This document shows positions 32,813 to 40,079 of a stretch of DNA of 64,000 nucleotides, piece by piece. This DNA comes from Haloarchaeobius sp. FL176 (GTDB taxonomy: Archaea; Halobacteriota; Halobacteria; Halobacteriales; Natrialbaceae), in assembly GCF_024609245.1 (NCBI RefSeq), contig NZ_JANJYH010000001.1, positions 434,001 to 498,000 of the forward strand. The letters are read 5' to 3'. A model generated the notes under the pieces. That model was given only the letters and a program-made list of their open reading frames with translations, was not told where the DNA came from and did no database searches. Positions within the stretch are counted from its first letter, which is position 1. The number at the start of each line of letters is the position of its first letter. The position numbers and the translations under genes were made by a program.

Positions 32813-34060
32813 ATGGACTACGAGCACGTCCGCGAGGTCGACCCGGCGGTCGCTGACGCCCTCTCAGGCGAGGTCACACGCCAGAACGAGACCCTGGCGA
32901 TGATCGCGAGCGAGAACCACGTCTCCGAGGCGGTGCTGGAGGCACAGGGCTCCGCACTGACGAACAAGTACGCCGAGGGGTACCCAGGTGCACGGTACTA
33001 CGGCGGCTGTGAGTACGCCGACGACGTCGAGAACCTGGCCATCGAGCGCGCGAAGGAGCTCTGGGGTGCCGAGCACGTCAACGTCCAGCCGCACTCGGGC
33101 ACCCAGGCGAACCAGGCGGTCTACTTCGCGATGCTCGACCCCGGCGACAAGATCCTCTCGATGGAGCTGAGCCACGGCGGTCACCTCAGCCACGGCCACC
33201 CAGCCAACTTCACCGGCCAGCTCTACGAGGTCGAGTCGTACGAGGTCGACACCGAGACGGGCTACATCGACTACGAGGAACTCCACGCGATGGCCGAGGA
33301 GTTCGAGCCGGACATCGTCGTCTCGGGCTACTCCGCGTACCCGCGGACAGTGGACTGGGAGCGCATCCAGGAGGCCGCCGACGCAGTCGATGCGCTCCAC
33401 CTCGCCGACATCGCACACATCACCGGCCTCGTCGCCGGCGGCGCACACCCCTCGCCGGTCGGCGTCGCGGACTTCGTCACCGGCTCGACGCACAAGACCA
33501 TCCGCGCCGGCCGCGGCGGCATCGTCATGTGCGACGAGGAGTACGCCGACGACATCGACAAGGCCGTCTTCCCCGGCGGGCAGGGCGGTCCGCTGATGCA
33601 CAACATCGCCGGCAAGGCCGTCGGCTTCAAGGAGGCGCTCGACCCCTCGTTCGAGGAGTACGCCGCACAGACGGTGTCGAACGCGAAGGCGCTCGCCGAC
33701 CAGCTTCAGGAGCACGGCTTCAGCCTCGTCTCCGAGGGCACCGACAACCACCTCGTCCTCGTCGACCTCCGCCCGTCCCACCCGGACACCACCGGCGGCG
33801 ACGCCGAGGAGGCGCTGGAGGACACCGGTATCGTGCTGAACGCCAACACCGTCCCGGGCGAGACGCGCTCGGCGTTCAACCCGTCGGGCATCCGCATCGG
33901 CACGCCCGCGCTGACGACGCGTGGCTTCGACGAGGACGACATCCGGGTCGTCGCGGACTGCATCGCGAAGGTCGTCGACGCCCCCGAGGACGAGTCTGTC
34001 AAGAGCGAGGTCGGCGAGACGGTCTCGGAGCTGTGCGACGCGAACGCGCTGTACGACTGA
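32813..34060 (+). CDS. glyA: Serine hydroxymethyltransferase
   Basis: 415 residues. The enzyme interconverts serine and glycine, moving the one-carbon unit to a pterin cofactor, using PLP. Signatures are LAMIASENHVSEAVLEAQGS at the N-terminus, YYGGCEYADDVENLAIERA, HGGHLSHGH, and the PLP lysine in GSTHKTIRAGRGG. The length is normal for the archaeal enzyme. Start is set by the promoter and by the family's usual N-terminus (MDYEHVREVDP). It stands alone downstream of its own promoter and divergent from the CHAT protease gene. Confidence 0.96.
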   Translation: MDYEHVREVDPAVADALSGEVTRQNETLAMIASENHVSEAVLEAQGSALTNKYAEGYPGARYYGGCEYADDVENLAIERAKELWGAEHVNVQPHSGTQANQAVYFAMLDPGDKILSMELSHGGHLSHGHPANFTGQLYEVESYEVDTETGYIDYEELHAMAEEFEPDIVVSGYSAYPRTVDWERIQEAADAVDALHLADIAHITGLVAGGAHPSPVGVADFVTGSTHKTIRAGRGGIVMCDEEYADDIDKAVFPGGQGGPLMHNIAGKAVGFKEALDPSFEEYAAQTVSNAKALADQLQEHGFSLVSEGTDNHLVLVDLRPSHPDTTGGDAEEALEDTGIVLNANTVPGETRSAFNPSGIRIGTPALTTRGFDEDDIRVVADCIAKVVDAPEDESVKSEVGETVSELCDANALYD

Positions 34061-34098
34061 CCGGTAAGCACACAGCCTTCCTTCGACTCGACCTGGAA

Positions 34099-34470
34099 CT
34101 ACGCAGCTCCGACGGTGAGTTCGATACGCTCGTCGTCGATGATTATCTGGACACCCGGCGGAGCAGACGCCTCGAACGACGCCGAAAGTCCGGAATCCGT
34201 CGACACGTCGTACACCAGCCGCCCGCCGATGTCGATCTCGTCGTAGACGTGCGTCCCGGCCCCTGGCAGCGTCCGACTGTCGGTAAACACTGTTCCACCG
34301 CCGGGGCGTATCATCGTGAGTTCGTACGCGACCCGGTCGCCCGTGTAGTTCTCGACCTCGATGGCAGGGGGCTCTGACCCCCGCTGGAGGGACGAGAGAC
34401 AGCCCACCAGAGACACCGTCCCCGTTGTCGCCACGCCACGTGCGTACTCCCGTCTCGTGAGTTCGACCAT
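34099..34470 (-). CDS. Twin-arginine lipoprotein, function unknown
   Basis: 123 residues. The N-terminus (TRREYARGVATTGTVSLVGC) combines twin arginines with a lipobox ending in Cys24, so the mature protein should be exported folded and lipid-anchored on the outer face. The rest is about 100 residues of beta-sandwich character (ENYTGDRVAYELTMI, RLVYDVSTDSGLSASFE). No ligand motif is visible. It is convergent with glyA. Confidence 0.8.
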   Translation of the reverse strand: MVELTRREYARGVATTGTVSLVGCLSSLQRGSEPPAIEVENYTGDRVAYELTMIRPGGGTVFTDSRTLPGAGTHVYDEIDIGGRLVYDVSTDSGLSASFEASAPPGVQIIIDDERIELTVGAA

Positions 34471-34532
34471 TCGAGGACATCGAGAGCGTCGACACCGTGG
34501 AACATAACGTTTCGGACGGGAGGACAGCCAGA

Positions 34533-35045
34533 TCAGGATTCCGAGAGCTGCACGTCGAGCCTGTCCTCGAGCTTCGCGATGAGGCCGCCGCCGATGCCGG
34601 CCCGTGCCGCGCGGCCCTGCTCGACGGCGATGATGTCGGCTTCGTCGGTGTCCAGTTCGGCGGCGAGTTCGTCGCGCTGGAGCCCGGCGTCCTGCCGCGC
34701 CTCGGTCAGCAGCTTGCCGTAGTCCTTGACGAGGTACGGCAGCTGGTCGTCGTCGTAGTTCGTGCCACTCTCCTCCCAGTGGGAGGTGTCGCCGTCCCAG
34801 TTCGATGTCTTGGCCGTGTTCTGGGCGGCGTTGCGCTTGCGCTCGCCGGAGTCACGGCTGCTGCCGTCGCCGCTGGAACCGCTCGTCGTCTTCTGGGCGT
34901 CGTCGTGCGGGGCGCAGTCGGGACAGACCTCCAGCTCGGCTCCGGCGACGTTCGCCATCCGGAGCCGCTCGCTGGCCGCACCGCAGAGTTCGCAGGTGTC
35001 ACCGTCGCCGCCACCCGACGAGTCACCCGTCGAGTACTTCGCCAT
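34533..35045 (-). CDS. Multiprotein bridging factor aMBF1
   Basis: 170 residues from ATG at 35045. An N-terminal zinc ribbon (CELCGAAS and CPDCA) is followed by a long Ser/Gly/Asp linker. The C-terminal part is a Cro/C1-type HTH (YGKLLTEARQDAGLQRDELAAELDTDEADIIAVEQGR). The family bridges activators and TBP in eukaryotes and associates with ribosomes in archaea. A TATA-like ATTCAAAT lies 23-31 nt before the start. The gene stands alone between the lipoprotein and the tRNA. Confidence 0.92.
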   Translation of the reverse strand: MAKYSTGDSSGGGDGDTCELCGAASERLRMANVAGAELEVCPDCAPHDDAQKTTSGSSGDGSSRDSGERKRNAAQNTAKTSNWDGDTSHWEESGTNYDDDQLPYLVKDYGKLLTEARQDAGLQRDELAAELDTDEADIIAVEQGRAARAGIGGGLIAKLEDRLDVQLSES

Positions 35046-35197
35046 ACGCACCCCTATCCGGGGCGTACATTTGAATACCCCGCTTTGCTGTTTCCTGTCA
35101 CGCACCCTGCCGGTCGCTACCACAGCCTCCGGCGGCGCGAAAAGGACACGCTTTTATTTGTGCCGGCGAAACGCAGGAATGCAGTAAGACACAGCGA

Positions 35198-35282
35198 GCG
35201 TGGGTAGCCAAGCCAGGCCAACGGCGCAGCGTTGAGGGCGCTGTCCTGTAGAGGTCCGCCGGTTCAAATCCGGTCCCACGCA
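35198..35282 (+). tRNA. tRNA-Leu (GAG)
   Basis: 85 nt fold as a class II tRNA. The acceptor stem is GCGTGGG (35198-35204) with CCCACGC (35275-35281) and discriminator A282. The D arm is around GCCAAGCCAGGCC. The anticodon stem CAGCG/CGCTG encloses the loop TTGAGGG, giving anticodon GAG, which reads CUC and CUU leucine codons. There is a long variable arm (TCCTGTAGAGG), and the T arm contains TTCAAAT. No intron and no encoded CCA. A TATA-like TTTTATTTG at 35152-35160 lies upstream. Downstream its 3' half is duplicated. Confidence 0.93.
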
Positions 35283-35432
35283 TCGTATACAAATCCCACA
35301 GGATTTGGCTGCCAGCGAATCTTCGATTCGCGCGGCACAGGCGGTCACCAACTCGACCGCCAACACGATGCGGGTGCTCTCCTGACGGACAGCACCCACG
35401 CATAATCCTTTCCGACGCAACACTCGAACAGC
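35237..35432 (+). repeat. Tandem duplication copy 1: tRNA-Leu 3' half plus spacer
   Basis: 196 bp, starting inside the tRNA (from the anticodon stem) and running past its end. It is followed 3 bp later by copy 2. The two share the tRNA 3' half, a spacer with two hairpins (CAAATCC/GGATTTG at 35290-35307 and GCGAATC/GATTCGC at 35315-35331), a stretch ending GACGGACA, then GCACCCACGCATAA and a common tail CCTTTCCGACGCAACACTC. Differences between copies are a few single bases, besides the two insertions in copy 2. Confidence 0.82.
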
Positions 35433-35462
35433 GACGGCGCTGTCCTGTAGCGGTCCGCCGGT

Positions 35463-35520
35463 GAGGATTCAGATTGCTGAATCCGAACGCCGTCGTGGAG
35501 CGAAGCGGAACGACGGAAGT
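35463..35520. repeat. 58-bp insertion A with two hairpins, inside the T loop of the duplicated tRNA 3' half
   Basis: Absent from copy 1. It splits TT of the tRNA T loop. It holds an 8-bp stem GGATTCAG / CTGAATCC (35465-35472, 35477-35484, loop 4) and a 7-bp stem CCGTCGT / ACGACGG (35490-35496, 35510-35516, loop 13). No open reading frame or terminal direct repeat of more than a few bases is evident, so it looks like a non-coding palindromic unit. Confidence 0.72.
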
Positions 35521-35648
35521 TCAAATCCGGTCCCACGCATCGTATACAAATCCCACAGGATTTGGCTGCCAGCGAATCTCCGATTCGCGCGGCACAGGTG
35601 GTCACCAACTCGACCGCCAACACGATGCGGGTGCTCTCCTGACGGACA

Positions 35649-35707
35649 TTCTCAGAACGGTGAAGCCGTTCTGGGAAGCAGCCAGAAATCTCCGATTTCT
35701 GGCCAGC
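35649..35707. repeat. 59-bp insertion B with two hairpins in copy 2
   Basis: Absent from copy 1, inserted after GACGGACA. It holds an 8-bp stem CAGAACGG / CCGTTCTG (35653-35660, 35666-35673) and a 10-bp stem GCCAGAAATC / GATTTCTGGC (35681-35690, 35694-35703, loop TCC). The second stem shares the core AATCTCCGATT with the spacer hairpin at 35572-35588, while the outer pairs differ and still pair. Confidence 0.72.
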
Positions 35708-35835
35708 GCACCCACGCATAACCCTTTCCGACGCAACACTCAAACAGCAGCAGGACTACTCCTCGCGTTCCGTTGCCGACGCCACCTGTGACGACCGGAT
35801 AGACCCCTGACAGCGCAGGGTTCGACGGCGGTACG

Positions 35836-35854
35836 GTTCCCAGCGACTGGGAAC
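35836..35854. repeat. 8-bp stem hairpin before the halocyanin gene
   Basis: GTTCCCAG (35836-35843), loop CGA, CTGGGAAC (35847-35854). It lies between the hairpin cluster and the promoter of the next gene (TTTTTATC at 35868-35875). Its size and 3-nt loop match the cluster hairpins, so it may be a further member, or an operator for the downstream gene. Confidence 0.5.
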
Positions 35855-35910
35855 ACTTTCGGGGGTATTTTTATCACGGCCGGGATAGCTGAACCGAGGA
35901 TTGGTCCCCG

Positions 35911-36795
35911 ATGCACGACTCCGACGATACATCGACGAAGCGACGGCGTACAGTACTGAAAGCGACGGGCGGCACGCTCCTTCTCGGCGGTCTGGCGGGC
36001 TGTAGTTCCGACGGTGGCGAGGATGGAACGCCGACGGACACACCGACCGAGACCCCGACGGCCACGGCGGAACCGACCACGGAGCGGACGACGACAGACG
36101 AACCCGAACCGACGGGCGAAGACGAGACTGGGGACGGCGGCCAGTCGAGCACGGGTGCGGTCGTCGAGGTCGGCGCGGACGGCGAGTACGTCTTCGAGCC
36201 CGGCACCGACGAACCGCTGTACGTCACCCCCGGAACCGAGGTCCTGTTTGCCTGGGACTCGGACAACCACAACATCACCGTCGAGGAGACACCCGACGGC
36301 GCGACGTGGGAGGGGCACGAGCCCGTCGAGACTGCCGGGTTCACGTACCGTCACACGTTCGAGACGCTCGGCGAGTACCGGTTCCACTGTAAGCCACACC
36401 GCTCCATCGGGATGACCGGCACCATCGTGGTCAACGAGGCCGGTCAACCGCCCGAGACCACGACCGAACAGCCCACTCCCGACGGACCGGTCCGCCTCGG
36501 CGAGGACGGCACTGCGGAGATCAGCGTCGGTCCCGACGATGAATACGTCTTCGAACCAGGGACCGAGCGTCCGGTGAGTGTCCCGCCCGGAACCCAGGTG
36601 ACGTTCGTCTGGGAGTCCGACAACCACAGCCTGCGGATGAACAAGACGCCCGAGGGAGCGACGTGGACGGACCACGAACTGGTCGAGAACGCCGGCTTCG
36701 AGTACGACCACACCTTCGAGACGCCGGGCCGGTACGAGTTCTACTGTGAGCCACACGAGTCGCTCGGGATGACCGGCACCCTGTTCGTCGAGTAG
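35911..36795 (+). CDS. Lipoprotein with two plastocyanin-like (halocyanin) domains
   Basis: 294 residues. A twin-arginine lipoprotein signal (KRRRTVLKATGG, lipobox before Cys31) is followed by a long Thr/Glu linker, then two cupredoxin domains. Each has the full type 1 copper ligand set: domain 1 has His in DNHNITV and Cys-His-Met in CKPHRSIGM; domain 2 has DNHSLRM and CEPHESLGM. The family carries electrons on the outer face of the membrane. Two complete copper sites in one chain suggest an internal duplication and possible two-step transfer. It is followed 41 bp later by a DUF420 gene, a frequent oxidase partner. Confidence 0.92.
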   Translation: MHDSDDTSTKRRRTVLKATGGTLLLGGLAGCSSDGGEDGTPTDTPTETPTATAEPTTERTTTDEPEPTGEDETGDGGQSSTGAVVEVGADGEYVFEPGTDEPLYVTPGTEVLFAWDSDNHNITVEETPDGATWEGHEPVETAGFTYRHTFETLGEYRFHCKPHRSIGMTGTIVVNEAGQPPETTTEQPTPDGPVRLGEDGTAEISVGPDDEYVFEPGTERPVSVPPGTQVTFVWESDNHSLRMNKTPEGATWTDHELVENAGFEYDHTFETPGRYEFYCEPHESLGMTGTLFVE

Positions 36796-36836
36796 ACTGA
36801 GTAACGGCTTTGGGTGTCCCGCCCCGAGACCCGGGT

Positions 36837-37406
36837 ATGCAACAGACGGTCAAGCGGAACGTTCCGGCGGTGACAGCCGTCCTCTCCATCGTCTCTCTGG
36901 GGCTGGTGTTCGGCGCCGCGCGACAGCTCATCCCGAAGGCGCTGCTCCCGGCCGCGCCGGAGTGGCTGCTTGAGGCGATTCCACACGTGAACGCGGTCAT
37001 CAGCGTCGTCGCCGTCGTCGTCATCCTCGCTGGCCTCCGAGCTATCAAGCGGGAGCAGTACGACCGCCACCGAAAGCTCATGCTGACTGGCGTCGTCCTG
37101 TTCGTCGCATTCCTCGCGCTCTACCTCTACAAGGTCGCGCTGAAGGGGCCGAACACGTTCCCGGGGTCGGGCGTGGCGGAGCTGGCGTACCTCGGCATCC
37201 TGGCGGTCCACATGGTACTCGCCATCGCGTGTATCCCGCTGCTGTACTACGTGCTCCTGCTCGCAGTGACCCGACCGATGAGCGAGCTCTCCGAGACGGC
37301 ACATCCGAAGGTCGGGAAGATAGCCGCCCCGCTCTGGCTCGTCTCGTTCGTCCTCGGGACGGTCGTCTACGTCATGCTGTACCTGGTGCCGGCGAGCGCC
37401 TACTGA
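36837..37406 (+). CDS. DUF420 membrane protein
   Basis: 189 residues with four to five membrane helices, starting at ATG 36837. Conserved-type features are the His in AIPHVNAVISVVA, the basic loop (KREQYDRHRKLMLTG) and HMVLAIACIPLLYYVLLL. DUF420 proteins are linked to cytochrome oxidase assembly and heme/copper handling in other organisms. Here the gene follows the double-domain halocyanin on the same strand, which supports a respiratory role. No oxidase subunit genes are in the window. Confidence 0.86.
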   Translation: MQQTVKRNVPAVTAVLSIVSLGLVFGAARQLIPKALLPAAPEWLLEAIPHVNAVISVVAVVVILAGLRAIKREQYDRHRKLMLTGVVLFVAFLALYLYKVALKGPNTFPGSGVAELAYLGILAVHMVLAIACIPLLYYVLLLAVTRPMSELSETAHPKVGKIAAPLWLVSFVLGTVVYVMLYLVPASAY

Positions 37407-37943
37407 TCAGTTCCGGTCTCGCCACTGGTCGGCCGTGACGGCGTAGATGTGCGAGTCGTGGTGCTCGCCGTCGACGAACGCCCAGTTCGGGATGGTGCCG
37501 ACGCGCTCCATGCCGATGGACTGCAGCATCGCGTTGGACTTCTCGTTGAACGCGAACGCCTCAGCGCGCACTGTCTCCATGCGTCGCTCGTCGACGAGGA
37601 AGTCGACGAACGTGCTCGTCGCGTCAGTGCCGTAGCCCTGCCCCTGGGCGTCGGCCGCCAGCCACGCCGACATGACCGCGTGGCCGTGGCGCTCGCTCAT
37701 CCAGTTCGAGCTGATGACGCCGACGGGCTCGTCGTCGGCGACGATCAGGAGGTTGAAGCCGTCGTCGCTCGCCACCTCCTCCTCGACCCACTCCTCGTGC
37801 TGTGTCTCGTTTTTCGGCTCGGCGATGCCGAGCGGGACCCGTACCTCGGGGTGGTTCAGGGCTTCGGTGACGAACGCCACATCGTCTTTCTCGATGGTGC
37901 AGAGGTCGACGCTGTCGCCTTCGAGGAAGGTTGCTCCGGGCAT
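37407..37943 (-). CDS. GNAT family N-acetyltransferase (RimJ/RimL-like)
   Basis: 178 residues with the GNAT fold. The acetyl-CoA binding loop is represented by AADAQGQGYGTDATSTFVDFL, followed by the conserved FAFNEKSNAMLQSIGMERVG. The RimJ/RimL type acetylates N-termini or small molecules, and the substrate is unknown. The ATG at 37943 is upstream of a basic MPGATFLEGD. It converges with the DUF420 gene with no gap and is followed upstream by purF on the same strand, with 70 bp between. Confidence 0.9.
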   Translation of the reverse strand: MPGATFLEGDSVDLCTIEKDDVAFVTEALNHPEVRVPLGIAEPKNETQHEEWVEEEVASDDGFNLLIVADDEPVGVISSNWMSERHGHAVMSAWLAADAQGQGYGTDATSTFVDFLVDERRMETVRAEAFAFNEKSNAMLQSIGMERVGTIPNWAFVDGEHHDSHIYAVTADQWRDRN

Positions 37944-38013
37944 GAACGAACGGTCACGCGCCGGTCACTTAAGCGAAGGACCACGTGTGGTACCACGGGA
38001 CGAGGGAGCCGTC

Positions 38014-39495
38014 TCAGTCGTCGGCGGCGAGGTCCTGTCCCTCGATGACCGGGCGCTCGACGTCCCTGTCGGTCGACTCGCCCTCGATGTCGTAGGGGTA
38101 CTCGCCGGTGACGCAGCCGAGACAGAGGTCCGCCCGGGAGCGTTTCAGCGCGTCGGCGACGGCGTCGATGGAGAGGTAGGAGAGCGAGTCGGCCTCGATG
38201 GCCTCGCAGATGTCGTCGACGTCCTGATTGGCCGCGATGAGCTCCTCGCGCGTGGCCATGTCGATGCCCATGTAGCAGGGGGCGACGATGGGCGGTGCGC
38301 CGATGCGCATGTGGACTTCCTCGGCCCCGCAGTCCTTGAGCAGGGCGACGAGCTGTGTCGAGGTCGTGCCACGGACGATGGAGTCGTCGATGAGCGTGAC
38401 GGTCTTGCCCTCGACGGTCGACTTGATGGGGTTGAGCTTCAGGCGGACGGCACGCTCGCGCTCGTCCTGGGTAGGCATGATGAACGTACGGCCGACGTAA
38501 CGGTTCTTCATCAGCCCCTCCGCGAACTCGGTGGTGGCACCCGCCTCCTGTGCTGCCTCGGCGTAGCCGGAGGCGAACGCGCGCCCCGAGTCGGGCACGG
38601 GCATCACCACGTCGGTCTCGATACCGGACTCGTCCCAGAGGTGGCGGCCGAGCTCGCGTCGCACCTCGTAGACGAGTTCGTCGTCGATGACGGAGTCGGG
38701 ACGGGCGAAGTAGACGTGTTCGAAGAAGCAGTGTGCGGTGTTCTCCTGCTCGACGAGCTGGTAGGAGTCGAAGCCGGAGCCGTCCTCGTGGAGGACGACG
38801 AGCTCGCCGGGCCGTACGTCGCGGACGAGGTCCCCGTCGAGCGTGTCGATGGCGGCGGACTCGCTGGCGAGCACGTAGCCGTCCTCCACCTCGCCGATGC
38901 AGAGCGGGCGGTTGCCCTCCGGGTCGCGGACGCCGAGGACGGTCTCGTCGTGCATGATTGTCAGGGAGTACGAGCCGTGGATGCGGCTCATGGTTCGCTT
39001 GACCGCGCGGACGAGGTCGGCCTCGAGCAGGTTCCGCGCGAGGTCGTGGGCGATGACCTCGGTGTCGCCGTCGGAGGTGAACGCGTGTCCGAGCCCCGCC
39101 AGCTCGTCGCGGATCTCCCCGGCGTTGACCAGGTTCCCGTTGTGGCTGAGCGCGAGCGAGCCGGACTTGAACGAGACGGTGAACGGTTGCGCACAGGACT
39201 TGTCGACGCTACCCGCCGTCGGGTAGCGGACGTGGCCGATGCCGGAGTCGCCGTTGAGCCGTTCGATGTCGGTCTCGTCGAAGGCGTCGCCGACGAGCCC
39301 CATCTCGACGTGGTCGTGTTGCTGGAACCCGTCGTGGGTGACGATGCCCGCGGACTCCTGCCCACGGTGCTGGAGCGCGTAGAGGGAGTAGTACAGCGGC
39401 CGCGCGGCGGCGCGGTCGTCGAGCGCGACGCCGACGACGCCGCATTTCTCGGTTGGTCCGCTCCGGTGCGGGGACTGCCCCGACCCGTGTGTCAT
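38014..39495 (-). CDS. purF: Amidophosphoribosyltransferase
   Basis: 493 residues. It makes phosphoribosylamine from PRPP and glutamine, the first step of purine synthesis. A 17-residue propeptide precedes Cys18 (KCGVVGV), the N-terminal nucleophile of the glutaminase domain. Further signatures are ALQHRGQESAGI, GIGHVRYPTAG, and the PRPP loop TLIDDSIVRGTT. Cysteines in APCYMGI and LCLGCVTG match the iron-sulfur ligands of the Bacillus-type enzyme. A TATA-like GATTTTTA lies 20-29 nt before the start. The upstream L37e/LSm genes are on the same strand. Confidence 0.96.
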   Translation of the reverse strand: MTHGSGQSPHRSGPTEKCGVVGVALDDRAAARPLYYSLYALQHRGQESAGIVTHDGFQQHDHVEMGLVGDAFDETDIERLNGDSGIGHVRYPTAGSVDKSCAQPFTVSFKSGSLALSHNGNLVNAGEIRDELAGLGHAFTSDGDTEVIAHDLARNLLEADLVRAVKRTMSRIHGSYSLTIMHDETVLGVRDPEGNRPLCIGEVEDGYVLASESAAIDTLDGDLVRDVRPGELVVLHEDGSGFDSYQLVEQENTAHCFFEHVYFARPDSVIDDELVYEVRRELGRHLWDESGIETDVVMPVPDSGRAFASGYAEAAQEAGATTEFAEGLMKNRYVGRTFIMPTQDERERAVRLKLNPIKSTVEGKTVTLIDDSIVRGTTSTQLVALLKDCGAEEVHMRIGAPPIVAPCYMGIDMATREELIAANQDVDDICEAIEADSLSYLSIDAVADALKRSRADLCLGCVTGEYPYDIEGESTDRDVERPVIEGQDLAADD

Positions 39496-39652
39496 GTGAG
39501 AGGGTCAGGTTCCGGACGGTAAAAATCCCCGTGGTTGTGTTCTCCTGAACGCTTCCCAGGGCAGATGTATTCACGTTCTTGCATAGAATCGGAACTGCAG
39601 TACACGGAGCAAGGGCTCGTCGTCGGTGGAGAACGCGAGTGAGAATCGGGAG

Positions 39653-39826
39653 TTACTCGCCGGCCTTCGACTGCCACTCGTAGTCGCGGCGCTTGGCGGA
39701 CTTGCCGAAGCCACACGAGGAGCAGACGCTTTTCTTCACGTGATAGGACTTCTCACCACACCGTCGGCACTTCACGTGCGTCGTGGTGTTTTTCTTGCCT
39801 TGGGAGGGGGTTCCTGCACCAGTCAT
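39653..39826 (-). CDS. rpl37e: Ribosomal protein eL37
   Basis: 57 residues, read from ATG at 39826 to TAA at 39653. The start [13 protein letters not shown] and the two zinc-binding pairs ([11 protein letters not shown] and CSSCGFG) are diagnostic, as is the basic end [13 protein letters not shown]. It is a zinc-ribbon protein of the large subunit. It overlaps the LSm stop by the ATGA arrangement, so the two are one operon. Confidence 0.97.
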   Translation of the reverse strand: MTGAGTPSQGKKNTTTHVKCRRCGEKSYHVKKSVCSSCGFGKSAKRRDYEWQSKAGE

Positions 39827-40017
39827 GGAGTTATCGAAACGACGTTATCGCCGCGTATAATGGTTGTGTTGTCGCCTCGGTCCAGCACGAGATTCATGTG
39901 CTGATCGTAGCCAGTGAGTTCGCCGTCGTACTCCTCGCCGCCTTTCAGTCGAACCGTGACCTGCTCGCCGACGGAGGCCTCGAGCACGTCTAGCGGCCTG
40001 CCACTCGATTCACTCAT
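39823..40017 (-). CDS. LSm family RNA-binding protein
   Basis: 64 residues from ATG at 40017 (a GTG at 40023 adds two residues). Sm1 and Sm2 motifs are visible: [26 protein letters not shown] and the short RGDNVVSI. LSm proteins form heptameric rings that bind U-rich RNA and small RNAs. Co-transcription with eL37, whose start lies in its stop codon, is a conserved haloarchaeal and archaeal arrangement. Confidence 0.93.
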   Translation of the reverse strand: MSESSGRPLDVLEASVGEQVTVRLKGGEEYDGELTGYDQHMNLVLDRGDNTTIIRGDNVVSITP

Positions 40018-40079
40018 ACTCACACGGCCTGCCGACGCATTGATAAACGTACCGAGTCGCGGACGGCGTGTTGGATATT

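Larger units (their letters stand above)
35436..35748 (+). repeat. Tandem duplication copy 2, carrying two hairpin insertions
   Basis: 313 bp, the same order as copy 1 but longer by about 117 bp because of two insertions (35463-35520 and 35649-35707). The tRNA 3' half in this copy is therefore broken within its T loop and cannot be a functional tRNA. The spacer hairpins are conserved (35547-35564 and 35572-35588). The second spacer hairpin has loop TCC rather than TTC, with an intact stem. Confidence 0.82.

Noticed and set aside
35436-35540. A second tRNA-Leu gene
   Set aside because: Only the 3' half is present and it is split by a 58-bp insertion in the T loop; no 5' half or anticodon is available.
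35154-35743. Repeated minus-strand peptides after the tRNA
   Set aside because: They are translations of the tRNA duplication; identical peptides arise because the DNA is repeated, and no start signal or composition supports them.
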